Source: [Actinomadura] parvosata subsp. kistnae (GTDB lineage Bacteria; Actinomycetota; Actinomycetes; Streptosporangiales; Streptosporangiaceae). Taken from it: a DNA stretch of 64,000 nt. The translations under genes were made by a program, and so were the position numbers. The notes below the pieces were generated by a model, which ran no database searches, was not told where the DNA came from, and worked only from the letters and a program-made list of their open reading frames with translations. Below are positions 9,242-17,305 of the stretch, one piece after another. The DNA is taken from the NCBI RefSeq assembly GCF_900323885.1, contig NZ_OOHJ01000018.1, forward strand, positions 310,001 to 374,000. Reading direction: 5' to 3'. Numbering within the stretch: position 1 is the first letter of the stretch; each line of letters begins with the position of its first letter.

Positions 9242-9844
9242 TCACGGGTGCGCGGGCGCTCCCAGGAGCGGCAGCCACACCTCGTCCACGATCTGCGCGA
9301 TCGACTCGTCGGGCACCGCGCGCATCGTCATGAGCATGTCGTGGCGCAGCAGGTCGAGTGGCAGGTTCAGCACCCGGGACGAGCGCGGCACGTCGGGCAG
9401 CTCGCCGCGCTCGACCGCGCGGGCGACGATCGTCTCGAACGGGCCCGGCAGGCCCGGTGGCACGAGGGTGTCGCGCAGCTCTTCGAGGCTCGTGCCGGCG
9501 TCCTGGAAGTACTCCACGAGCTGCACGCTCATCAGCGTGATCATGCCGGCGCGGTCGGCGTCGGCGTTGCGCAGGAACCCGATCGCGTCCTCGCGCAGGC
9601 TGCCGGTGTCGGGCACCGCGATCGGCCGCCAGTGCCGGGTGAGGGTGGCCAGCAGCAGGTCGTCGCGTTGCGGCCAGCGGCGGTACAGGACGGGGCGGCT
9701 CGTGCCGGCGCGGGCGGCGATCGCCTCGTAGGTGAAGCCGTGGTAGCCGTGCTCCAGCAGGACGTCCCAGGCGGCGTCGAGGAGCGCGGCCTCCAGCTCG
9801 GCGCCGCGCCGCCGGGACGGGCCCTGCTCCCGCTCGAGACTCAC
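9242..9844 (-). CDS. TetR-family regulator
   Basis: 200 residues starting at GTG 9844. The N-terminal helix-turn-helix spans about residues 15-62, with TYEAIAARAGTSRPVLYRRW as the recognition part. The C-terminal domain is the usual divergent ligand-binding bundle. It is transcribed away from an MFS exporter gene across 65 bases, the classic arrangement in which the regulator represses the pump and is released by a pump substrate. The ligand cannot be read from the sequence. Confidence 0.92.
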   Translation of the reverse strand: MSLEREQGPSRRRGAELEAALLDAAWDVLLEHGYHGFTYEAIAARAGTSRPVLYRRWPQRDDLLLATLTRHWRPIAVPDTGSLREDAIGFLRNADADRAGMITLMSVQLVEYFQDAGTSLEELRDTLVPPGLPGPFETIVARAVERGELPDVPRSSRVLNLPLDLLRHDMLMTMRAVPDESIAQIVDEVWLPLLGAPAHP

Positions 9845-9870
9845 GCGCGTACCTTATCCGGTCGGTGTGT

Positions 9871-9880
9871 GACCATGGTC
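9871..9880. promoter_or_regulatory. possible TetR operator in divergent promoter
   Basis: A perfect ten-base palindrome GACCATGGTC sits in the 65-base gap between the TetR and MFS genes. It is short, so operator identity is only suggested by position. Confidence 0.25.
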
Positions 9881-9909
9881 GTCGAGCGCGCCCGCCCCCC
9901 GGAGAGAAC

Positions 9910-11349
9910 ATGACGCAAGCCCCGCACGACCCCTCCCCCAAGGCGCCCCGGCGGGTCGCGCTGATCGTGGCCGTCTCGTGGTTCATGCAGAACCTCGACT
10001 CCACGATCATCAACACCTCGCTCCCCCAGCTCGCGCACACGTTCGGCGTGGACACGGTCAGCGTGAACATCGGCATCACCGCGTACGTCGTCGCGGGCGC
10101 GGCCCTGATCCCGCTCGGCGGCTGGCTGTCGGACCGCTACGGCGCCAAGCGGGTGTTCGCGACCGCGATCGTGGTGTTCGGCCTGGCCTCGGTGGGCTGC
10201 GCGGCGTGCACGGAGTTGTGGCAGTTCGTCCTGGCCCGCGTGGTGCAGGGCGTGGGCGGCGCCCTGATGATGCCGGTCGGCCGCATCATCGTGCTCAGGA
10301 ACGCCGGCAAGGAGGACCTGCTGCGGGCCACGGCGCTGATCACGTGGCCGGCCCTGATCGCGCCGGTCGTCGCCCCGGTCGTCGGCGGCGCGCTGACCAC
10401 CTGGTACGGCTGGCAGTGGATCTTCCTGCTGAACGTGCCGCTCGCCGTCGCCGGCACCGTCCTCGTGCTGACCTTCGTCCCCGGCCTGCGCGAGCCCGAC
10501 CCCAGGCCGCTCGACCGCGCCGGAACGGTGCTGATCATCACGGCGCTGAGCCTGGCCATCTACGGCCTGTCGGAGCTGGCGCACCCGTCGGCGGTGGGCC
10601 TGGACCTCGCCCTGCTCGCCGTCGGCACGCTGGTGGGCGTGGCCGCCGTGCGCCGGTTCCGCCGGGCCGCCCATCCGCTGGTCGAGCTGGGGCCGCTGCG
10701 GGTGCCGACGTTCGCGGCCGCGTCCGTGCACGCGGGCAACCTCATCCGGCTGGCGATCAGCGCGACCCCGTTCCTGCTCCCGCTCATGCTCCAGGAGGCG
10801 TGGCGGCTGTCGCCGCTGGAGGCGGGGCAGATCGTGCTGGTGTACTTCCTGGGCAACCTGGTCATCAAGGCGGTCACCACGCCGCTGCTGCGCCGGTTCG
10901 GGTTCCGTACGGTGCTGGTCGCGAACGGCGTGGGGGTGGCGCTGTCGATCGCGGCGTTCGGGCTGCTGGACGCGCGGACGGGGTTCGTCCTGGTCGCCGT
11001 GGTGTCCTTCGTCGCCGGGGTGACCCGCTCGATCGAGTTCACCGGGATCAACACGCTGTCGTTCGCCGACATCGGGCCCGCCGACCGGGCCTCGGCCTCG
11101 ACGCTCTTCAGCATGACGCAGCAGATCTCCGTGGCGCTGGGCGTGGCCGCCGCCGCGATCGTCCTCCAGGTGGCGCACGGCTCCGCCGCGACCCCGCTCA
11201 CGCAGGGGGACTTCTCGCTCGCGTTCGGGCTGTGCGGCGCGGTCGCGCTGGCCGGGGCGCTGCTGATGGTGCGGCTGCGGCCGGAGGCGGGGCACGAGGT
11301 GACCGGCCACCGGCCGCGCAGGAAGGGCCGGATCGCCTCCCGTACGTGA
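9910..11349 (+). CDS. MFS multidrug exporter, DHA2 type
   Basis: 479 residues with about 14 hydrophobic segments. The first segment contains the DHA2-like LDSTIINTSLPQL pattern, and the loop after helix 2 holds the MFS motif A form WLSDRYGAKR. It is expected to be a proton-driven drug efflux protein of the inner membrane. The start at ATG 9910 follows GGAGAG by four bases; an in-frame upstream codon at 9865 lacks a ribosome site. The divergent TetR gene is its likely repressor. Confidence 0.9.
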   Translation: MTQAPHDPSPKAPRRVALIVAVSWFMQNLDSTIINTSLPQLAHTFGVDTVSVNIGITAYVVAGAALIPLGGWLSDRYGAKRVFATAIVVFGLASVGCAACTELWQFVLARVVQGVGGALMMPVGRIIVLRNAGKEDLLRATALITWPALIAPVVAPVVGGALTTWYGWQWIFLLNVPLAVAGTVLVLTFVPGLREPDPRPLDRAGTVLIITALSLAIYGLSELAHPSAVGLDLALLAVGTLVGVAAVRRFRRAAHPLVELGPLRVPTFAAASVHAGNLIRLAISATPFLLPLMLQEAWRLSPLEAGQIVLVYFLGNLVIKAVTTPLLRRFGFRTVLVANGVGVALSIAAFGLLDARTGFVLVAVVSFVAGVTRSIEFTGINTLSFADIGPADRASASTLFSMTQQISVALGVAAAAIVLQVAHGSAATPLTQGDFSLAFGLCGAVALAGALLMVRLRPEAGHEVTGHRPRRKGRIASRT

Positions 11350-11401
11350 CCGGTATCCTCGCGGGGGCACGTCCCGCCCGTTCAACGTGGAGGTAGCAGC
11401 G

Positions 11402-12163
11402 GTGCGCATCGGCATCATCGGGGTCGGCGAAATCGCCCGCGCCATCGTGACCGGCCTGTGCGACGGCGCCGACGCGCCGCCCGAGGTGCTCCTCTCGCCG
11501 CGCGGGGCGCGCGCGGCGGCGGAGCTGTCCGAGCGCTACGCGAGCGTCCACGTGTGCGCGGACAACCAGGACGTGGCCGGCCGCGCCGAGCTGCTGATCA
11601 TCTCCGTACGCCCCCAGGACCGGCACGAGGCGCTGGCCGGGCTGCGCGTGGCCGCCGGCACGACGGTCGTCAACGTGATGGGCGGCGTGGCCAACGACGA
11701 CGTCCGGAGCCTGCTCGGCACCGACGCGCCCGTGGTGCGGGCCATCCCCCTGCCCGCCGTGCGCGAGCGCCGCTCCGTCACGGTGACCTGCCCGCCGAAC
11801 CCCGTGGTGGACGCGTTCTTCGCCTCGCTGGGCGGGGCCCTGCCGGTCGCCGACGAGGCCACGTTCAACGTCTTCTCCGCGCTGACCGCGACGCTCAGCA
11901 CGCACTACTCCTACCTCGCCACCCTCACGTCCTGGGCGGCCGGGCACGGGCTGTCCCCCGCCGACGCCGACCGCTACGTGCGCGGGCTCTTCCAGGGCGT
12001 CGGCCGGTCCCTGAGCGACGAGACCCGCCCACTGCACCGGCTGGCCGGCGACCACGAGACGCCCGGCGGGCTGAACGAACGCGTCCGCACCACCTGGTTC
12101 GACGACACCAACGCCGCCGCCCTGCGCTCGGTGCTCGACGCCCTGCTCGCCGACCTGAAGTAA
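11402..12163 (+). CDS. pyrroline-5-carboxylate reductase-like protein
   Basis: 253 residues. The N-terminus MRIGIIGVGEIARAI is a Rossmann NAD(P)-binding loop (GxGxxA type), followed by VNVMGGVAND and an all-helical dimerisation domain, as in ProC, the last enzyme of proline synthesis. GTG 11402 was chosen because GGAGG lies eight bases upstream; an upstream GTG at 11387 lies over that site. It may be a ProC paralogue rather than the housekeeping enzyme, since no other proline genes are nearby. Confidence 0.82.
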   Translation: MRIGIIGVGEIARAIVTGLCDGADAPPEVLLSPRGARAAAELSERYASVHVCADNQDVAGRAELLIISVRPQDRHEALAGLRVAAGTTVVNVMGGVANDDVRSLLGTDAPVVRAIPLPAVRERRSVTVTCPPNPVVDAFFASLGGALPVADEATFNVFSALTATLSTHYSYLATLTSWAAGHGLSPADADRYVRGLFQGVGRSLSDETRPLHRLAGDHETPGGLNERVRTTWFDDTNAAALRSVLDALLADLK

Positions 12164-12193
12164 CCGCGGTCACGCGCCGGCGAGCGCCCGGGC

Positions 12194-12751
12194 TCAGCCG
12201 AAGACCGGCAGGACCATGTCGACCAGGGCGTCCACGTCGGCCTCGACCATGGGCACGCCGGTCATGCCGAGACGGTGGAGCAGGGTTCCGACGACGACGT
12301 CGATGAAGAACAGGACCCGCTGCTCCGGCTCGCCGAGCGCGTCCTGGAGCGCGATCCGGTAGGGGTCCTGCAGCCGCGTGGCGAGGATCAGCCGCAGCCC
12401 GGGGTCGCTGACGGCGTCGCTGAAGACGCCCGCGAACGCGTCGCCCACGCCCGGCTCGCCGATCTTCCCCGCGATCCACCGGATGGCCCCGGACAGGATC
12501 GCGGCCTTGCTCCCGCCGTCCACCGGCACCGGGCCGAACGCGTCGAGGAGGCAGTCGACGATCAGCGCCCCCTTCGTCGGCCAGCGGCGGTAGATCGTCG
12601 TCTTGGCGACGCCGGCCGCGGCGGCGATGCGCTCGACGGTGGCGCGCGCGTAGCCCAGCTCGTGGACCGTGCTCAGCGTCGCGGCGAACACCACGTCGTT
12701 GACGCCGGAGCGCGGGCGGCCGGGCGGCCGGGCGGGTGTGGCGGAGGTCAT
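12194..12751 (-). CDS. TetR-family regulator of hydrolase/ABC operon
   Basis: 185 residues from ATG 12751. The helix-turn-helix is at about residues 28-70, including VERIAAAAGVAKTTIYRRW. The C-terminal half resembles TetR ligand-binding domains. It is divergent from the alpha/beta hydrolase gene, and a 30-bp dyad lies between the two starts, so it very likely represses both directions. A GTG two codons upstream is an alternative start. Confidence 0.9.
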   Translation of the reverse strand: MTSATPARPPGRPRSGVNDVVFAATLSTVHELGYARATVERIAAAAGVAKTTIYRRWPTKGALIVDCLLDAFGPVPVDGGSKAAILSGAIRWIAGKIGEPGVGDAFAGVFSDAVSDPGLRLILATRLQDPYRIALQDALGEPEQRVLFFIDVVVGTLLHRLGMTGVPMVEADVDALVDMVLPVFG

Positions 12752-12772
12752 GCGCACAGGATATCCATTTGC

Positions 12773-12802
12773 GCTACCTTAAGTTTCGAAACCTCAGGTA
12801 GC
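12773..12802. promoter_or_regulatory. 30-bp concentric palindrome, likely TetR operator
   Basis: Outer arms GCTACCT (12773-12779) and AGGTAGC (12796-12802) and a perfect inner palindrome GTTTCGAAAC (12783-12792) share the same centre at 12787.5. All but four of 30 bases obey the dyad. It lies 21 bases upstream of the hydrolase start and 22 bases from the TetR start, which is the expected place for an autoregulatory TetR operator. Confidence 0.75.
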
Positions 12803-12823
12803 GAAACTCGTGGAGGAGAGCGC

Positions 12824-13765
12824 ATGAGCGAGACCACCACCATGGACAGGCCGGCGGAGCCGGACTGGTCCACGTTGACCCCCGAGGGGCTGGCCGCCTT
12901 CCAGGAGGCCGAGAACCGGGTCCGGGCGTCCGTCGCGGCGCGCGCGATCACCGGGGAGCCGGACCCGGGCGCCACCATCGAGTGGCGGCAGGTGGCGCTG
13001 CCCGGCCGCGACCTCCCGGTCCGGGTCCACCGGCCCTCGGCCGGGGGCGCCCGCCTGCCGCTCGTGGTGCAGGTGCACGGAGGCGGGTTCGTGGGCACGG
13101 CCGCGCAGTGCGACTGGGCCAACAGCCACCTGGCCGCCCGCCTGCCCGCGGTCGTCGTCGCCGTCGAGCACCGCCTGCTCGACTGGGAGACCCCGCTGAC
13201 CGCCGCCGCCGACGACGGCTGGGACGTGCTCCGGCACGTGGTGGAGCACGCCGGCGAGTGGGGCGTCGACCCCGGCCGGGTGGCGGTCTTCGGCGAGAGC
13301 TTCGGCGGGCTGATCACCGCCCTGTCGGCGATCCGGGCCAGGCAGGCCGGCCTGCGCCTGCGGGCGCAGGTGCTGGTCAACCCCGGCGCGGACGTGACCT
13401 CGGAAGCCTTCGACCTCCCCTCCACCCGCGAGTACCCCTGCACGCCCACCCTCACCCTGCCCCAGCTGCACTTCTTCCGGAAGCTCGCCGTGCCGGAGGG
13501 TGCCGACGCCCGCGCGCTGTCGCCCCTGCACGCCGGAGACCTGAGCGGGCTCGCCCCGGCCCTCGTGGTGGTGCCGACCGCCGACCCGGTCGCCGACCAC
13601 GGCCGCCGCTACGCCGAGCGGCTCCAGGCGTCCGGGACGCCCGCCCGGCTCAGCGAGTACGACGGGGCCGGGCACGCGTTCCTCAGCATGCCGGGCATGG
13701 TGCCGCAGGCGGAGCCCGCGCGGGCGGAGATCCTCGGCTTCCTCCGGCAGGCCCTCGGTGGCTGA
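12824..13765 (+). CDS. alpha/beta hydrolase, HSL-type esterase
   Basis: 313 residues. The oxyanion-hole motif is HGGGF, the nucleophile elbow GESFG, and the remaining triad members are an Asp in the TADPVAD segment and a His in GAGHAF. This is the hormone-sensitive-lipase branch of ester hydrolases. GGAGGAG precedes ATG 12824 by five bases. The stop overlaps the start of the first ABC gene, so hydrolase and transporter are co-translated, suggesting that the hydrolase acts on a transported ester or on an antibiotic. Confidence 0.9.
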   Translation: MSETTTMDRPAEPDWSTLTPEGLAAFQEAENRVRASVAARAITGEPDPGATIEWRQVALPGRDLPVRVHRPSAGGARLPLVVQVHGGGFVGTAAQCDWANSHLAARLPAVVVAVEHRLLDWETPLTAAADDGWDVLRHVVEHAGEWGVDPGRVAVFGESFGGLITALSAIRARQAGLRLRAQVLVNPGADVTSEAFDLPSTREYPCTPTLTLPQLHFFRKLAVPEGADARALSPLHAGDLSGLAPALVVVPTADPVADHGRRYAERLQASGTPARLSEYDGAGHAFLSMPGMVPQAEPARAEILGFLRQALGG

Positions 13766-15539
13766 CACCCGGCCCGGAGCCGCACTCGCGGAGGTGGCCC
13801 CGCCGGTCGAGCGGCCCGGAGACCTGGCCGGGCTGCTGCGCCCGCACGCCGGGAGCTTCGCCGCCCTGGTGGTGCTGCAGGTGATCGGGGCCGTGGCGGG
13901 CCTCGCGCCGCTGCTGGCCGTGGTGGAGCTGGGCCGCGTGTTGTTGGCGCCGGGCCCCGCCGACCCCGGCCGGGTCTGGCTCGTGGTGCTCGCCGGGGTG
14001 GCCGGGCTGCTGGTCCAGCTGCTGTTCACCGCGGCGTCGTCCGCGATCGGGCACCTGCTCGACGGACGGGTGCAGCTCGCGTTCCGCCGGCGGCTGGCCG
14101 CCCACCTGGGGCGCGTGCCGATCGGCTGGTTCTCCCGGCGCCGCACCGGCGAGCTGGCCAAGGTCGTGGGCGAGGACGTGAGCGCCGTGCACCCGTTCAT
14201 CGCGCACACGCCCGCCGAGTTGGTCTCGGCGTTCGTGGTGCCGCTGGTGTCGCTCGTCTACCTGTTCACCGTGGACTGGCGGCTGACGCTCATCACGCTG
14301 ATCCCGGTGCTGGTCGCGGTGGCGACGGTGCCGCTGATGATGACGGCGGCGCGACAGCGCGAGCAGCGCGAGTTCGACGCCGCGATGGGGCGGATCGCCG
14401 GCTCCGTGGTGGAGTTCGTGCAGGGCATCGCGGTGGTGAAGGCGTTCGGCGGCGCCGATCGCACGCACCGCAGGTTCGTGACGGCCACCGACGAGTTCGC
14501 CGGCACGTTCCTGCGCTGGGCGCGCGGGCTGGCGCCGATCGCCGCCGCGATGCAGACGGCGCTGTCGCCGCCGTTCGTGCTGCTGGTCGTGCTGGCCGGC
14601 GGCACCGCCCTGATCGCGGGCGGCGGCCTGGCGCCGGCGGACCTGCTGCCGTTCCTGCTGCTGGGGCTGGGGCTGACCGCGCCGGTGGCGGCGCTGGGGC
14701 ACGGCTTCGACGCGATGCGGGCGGCCTGGCGCGCCGTCGGCCGCATCAGGGACGTGCTCGCGGTGGAGCCGCTGCCCGAGCCCGCCCGCCCCGCCGAGCC
14801 GCGCGGGCACCGCGTCGAGCTGCGGGGCGTGCGCTTCGGATACGACGCGGAGCGCGAGGTGCTGCGCGGCATCGACCTGACGCTCGAGCCCGGCACCGTC
14901 ACCGCGATCGTCGGCCCGTCGGGCAGCGGCAAGTCCACGCTGGTCCAGCTCCTGCCGCGGTTCTTCGACCCGACGCACGGCTCGATCACGCTCGGCGGCG
15001 TCGACCTGCGCGAGCTCGGCGGCGACCGGCTCTACCGGACGGTCTCCTTCGTCTTCCAGGACATCCGCCTGCTGCGCGCCTCGGTCACCGACAACATCGC
15101 GCTGGCCGTTCCCGGCGCCCACCCCGACCAGGTGGAACGCGCCGCGCGCCTGGCGGGCGTCCACGACCGTGTCCTGCGGCTGCCGCGCGGCTACGACACG
15201 GTGCTCGACGAGGAGGCCCGGCTGTCGCGCGGCGAGGCGCAACGCATCGCCATCGCCCGCGCGCTGCTCGCCGACACCCCCGTGCTGGTGCTGGACGAGG
15301 CCACCGCGTTCGCCGACCCGCAGACCGAGCAGGCGGTCCGGCACGCGCTGGCCACGCTGCGCGCCGGCCGGACGATCGTCGTCATCGCGCACCGGATGGA
15401 GACGATCGCCGACGCCGACACCGTCGTCATGCTGGACGACGGATCCGTCATCGAGCGCGGCACGCCCGCCGAGCTGCTGCGCCGCAACGGCAGGTTCGCC
15501 GCGTTCTGGCGATCCCAGCGAGGAGACGAGGCCCGATGA
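13758..15539 (+). CDS. ABC transporter, fused membrane and ATPase domains (subunit 1)
   Basis: 593 residues: six membrane helices in the first 320, then the ATPase domain. Walker A GPSGSGKST is at about 386, the signature is LSRGE rather than LSGGE at about 489, Walker B ends LVLDEAT and the switch His is in VIAHRME. All catalytic residues appear present. The start is GTG 13758, overlapping the hydrolase stop; its own stop overlaps the second ABC gene. Paired half-transporters like this include exporters and the IrtAB/YbtPQ siderophore importers; direction cannot be decided here. Confidence 0.88.
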   Translation: MADTRPGAALAEVAPPVERPGDLAGLLRPHAGSFAALVVLQVIGAVAGLAPLLAVVELGRVLLAPGPADPGRVWLVVLAGVAGLLVQLLFTAASSAIGHLLDGRVQLAFRRRLAAHLGRVPIGWFSRRRTGELAKVVGEDVSAVHPFIAHTPAELVSAFVVPLVSLVYLFTVDWRLTLITLIPVLVAVATVPLMMTAARQREQREFDAAMGRIAGSVVEFVQGIAVVKAFGGADRTHRRFVTATDEFAGTFLRWARGLAPIAAAMQTALSPPFVLLVVLAGGTALIAGGGLAPADLLPFLLLGLGLTAPVAALGHGFDAMRAAWRAVGRIRDVLAVEPLPEPARPAEPRGHRVELRGVRFGYDAEREVLRGIDLTLEPGTVTAIVGPSGSGKSTLVQLLPRFFDPTHGSITLGGVDLRELGGDRLYRTVSFVFQDIRLLRASVTDNIALAVPGAHPDQVERAARLAGVHDRVLRLPRGYDTVLDEEARLSRGEAQRIAIARALLADTPVLVLDEATAFADPQTEQAVRHALATLRAGRTIVVIAHRMETIADADTVVMLDDGSVIERGTPAELLRRNGRFAAFWRSQRGDEAR

Positions 15540-17245
15540 TCCGTATGCTGCTGCGCGTCCTGGGCCACCAGTACGCCGGCCCCGTCCGCCGCACCGTGGC
15601 CCTGATGATGGCGACCGCCATCGTCGAGGGCCTGTCCTACGCCCTGCTCGTGCCCGTGCTGCGGGCCCTGTTCGGCGGCGACGTCGCCGGCGCCCGCCCG
15701 TGGCTGGCCGCGTTCGCGGCGGGGGTCGCGATCTACGCGGCGCTGCGCTACGTCAGCGACCTGTCCGGCTTCCGCGCCGGCACCACGCTGCTGCGCGGCA
15801 CGTACCGCCGGCTCGGCGACCACCTCGCCCGGCTGCCCATCGGCTGGTACGCCCCCGCCCGCGTCGGCGAGGTGTCGCTGCTGGCCGGCCGGGGCGTGCA
15901 GCAGGCGATGAGCGTGATCGCGCACCTGCTGTCCCCGTACGTCTCCGCCGCCGTCACCCCGCTGGCCATCGTCGCGGTGATGCTCGCCTTCGACTGGCGG
16001 ATGGGGCTGGCCGCGCTGCTCGCCGCGCCCCTCGTGGCCGCGATCCAGCTCTGGACGGGACGCGCCACGGCCGCCGCCGACGCCGAACGGCACCGCCGCG
16101 ACCAGGACGCCACGGCCCGCGTCATCGAATACCTCCAGGCCCAGCCGGTGCTGCGGGCCGGCGGCCGGACCGCGGAACGCTTCGGCCTGCTCGACGACGC
16201 GCTCGACGAGCTGCGGCGTTCCTCCCGCCGCACGATGGTGTCGGCGCTGCCGGGCATCCTGGGCCTGTCGCTCACGGTGCAGGCGGTCCTCACCGCGTTG
16301 CTGGTGCTGGGCACGTACCTGGCGCTGGGCGGCGCCATCGGGCCGGCCGAGCTGCTCGCGATCCTCGTCCTGGCCGCCCGCTGCGCCGACCCGCTGCTGT
16401 CGCTGGGCGAGATCGGCGGCCAGGCGCGCGGCGCCCGGGCCGAGCTGGCCAAGCTGGACACGGTGCTGCGCACCCCGCCGCTGCCCGAGCCCCCCGACCC
16501 GGTCCGCCCGGAACGGCACGACCTGGAGCTCGACGCGGTGTCCTTCCGTCACGGCGACCGCCTCGTCCTCGACGGCCTGTCGCTGGCGGTGCCCGAGGGG
16601 CGGCGGCTCGCCGTCGTCGGCCCGTCGGGGGCGGGCAAGAGCACGCTGCTGCAGCTCCTGGCCCGCTTCCACGACGTGGACGCCGGCGCGGTCCGCATCG
16701 GCGGCGTGGACGTGCGGGACGTGGACACGCAGGACCTGATGTCCCGGTTCGCGATCGTCTTCCAGGACGTCTACCTCTTCGACGGCACCATCGAGGACAA
16801 CGTCCGCCTCGGCCGTCCCGGCGCCACCGAGTCCGAGGTCCGCGCGGCGGCGAGCGCCGCCCGCCTCGACGAGGTGATCGCCCGGCTCCCCGACGGCTGG
16901 GCCACTCCGGTCGGCGAGGGCGGCGCCCTGCTGTCGGGCGGCGAGCGCCAGCGGGTCTCCATCGCCCGCGCCCTCCTCAAGGACGCCCCCGTCGTCCTGC
17001 TGGACGAGGTCACCTCCGCCCTCGACCCGGTCAACGAGGCGGCCGTGCACGCCGGGATCGAGCGGCTGATGGCGGGCCGCACCGTCGTGATGGTGGCCCA
17101 CCGCCTGAGCACGATCCGCCACGCCGACCGCATCGCCTTCCTGGACGGCGGGCGGATCGTGGAGGCGGGGACGCACGACGAGCTGCTGCGGCTCGGCGGG
17201 CGGTACGCCGCCTACTGGGAGATCTCCATGACCCCGGCCGACTGA
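15536..17245 (+). CDS. ABC transporter, fused membrane and ATPase domains (subunit 2)
   Basis: 569 residues with the same layout as the preceding gene. Walker A GPSGAGKST is at about 362, the canonical signature LSGGERQR at about 466, Walker B LLDEVTSALD and the switch region MVAHRLSTI. The ATG overlaps the previous stop by four bases. Together the two form a heterodimer in which the composite site using the LSRGE signature of subunit 1 may be the less active one. No substrate-binding protein gene is adjacent. Confidence 0.88.
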   Translation: MIRMLLRVLGHQYAGPVRRTVALMMATAIVEGLSYALLVPVLRALFGGDVAGARPWLAAFAAGVAIYAALRYVSDLSGFRAGTTLLRGTYRRLGDHLARLPIGWYAPARVGEVSLLAGRGVQQAMSVIAHLLSPYVSAAVTPLAIVAVMLAFDWRMGLAALLAAPLVAAIQLWTGRATAAADAERHRRDQDATARVIEYLQAQPVLRAGGRTAERFGLLDDALDELRRSSRRTMVSALPGILGLSLTVQAVLTALLVLGTYLALGGAIGPAELLAILVLAARCADPLLSLGEIGGQARGARAELAKLDTVLRTPPLPEPPDPVRPERHDLELDAVSFRHGDRLVLDGLSLAVPEGRRLAVVGPSGAGKSTLLQLLARFHDVDAGAVRIGGVDVRDVDTQDLMSRFAIVFQDVYLFDGTIEDNVRLGRPGATESEVRAAASAARLDEVIARLPDGWATPVGEGGALLSGGERQRVSIARALLKDAPVVLLDEVTSALDPVNEAAVHAGIERLMAGRTVVMVAHRLSTIRHADRIAFLDGGRIVEAGTHDELLRLGGRYAAYWEISMTPAD

Positions 17246-17292
17246 CGCTGATAGCGGGGGAAATGCGGGGATGCGCGAATATCGGCGGTCCA

Positions 17293-17298
17293 TATCCT
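17293..17298 (+). promoter_or_regulatory. -10 element for leaderless PL8 transcript
   Basis: TATCCT ends seven bases before the ATG at 17306, the spacing expected if transcription starts at the A of the start codon. No Shine-Dalgarno sequence precedes the ATG. The -35 region is not obvious. Confidence 0.45.
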
Positions 17299-17305
17299 AT
17301 TACGC

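Noticed and set aside
6189..9731. Long plus-strand frames opposite the DUF4132 gene
   Set aside because: Composition typical of antisense GC-rich frames; no ribosome sites or family motifs.
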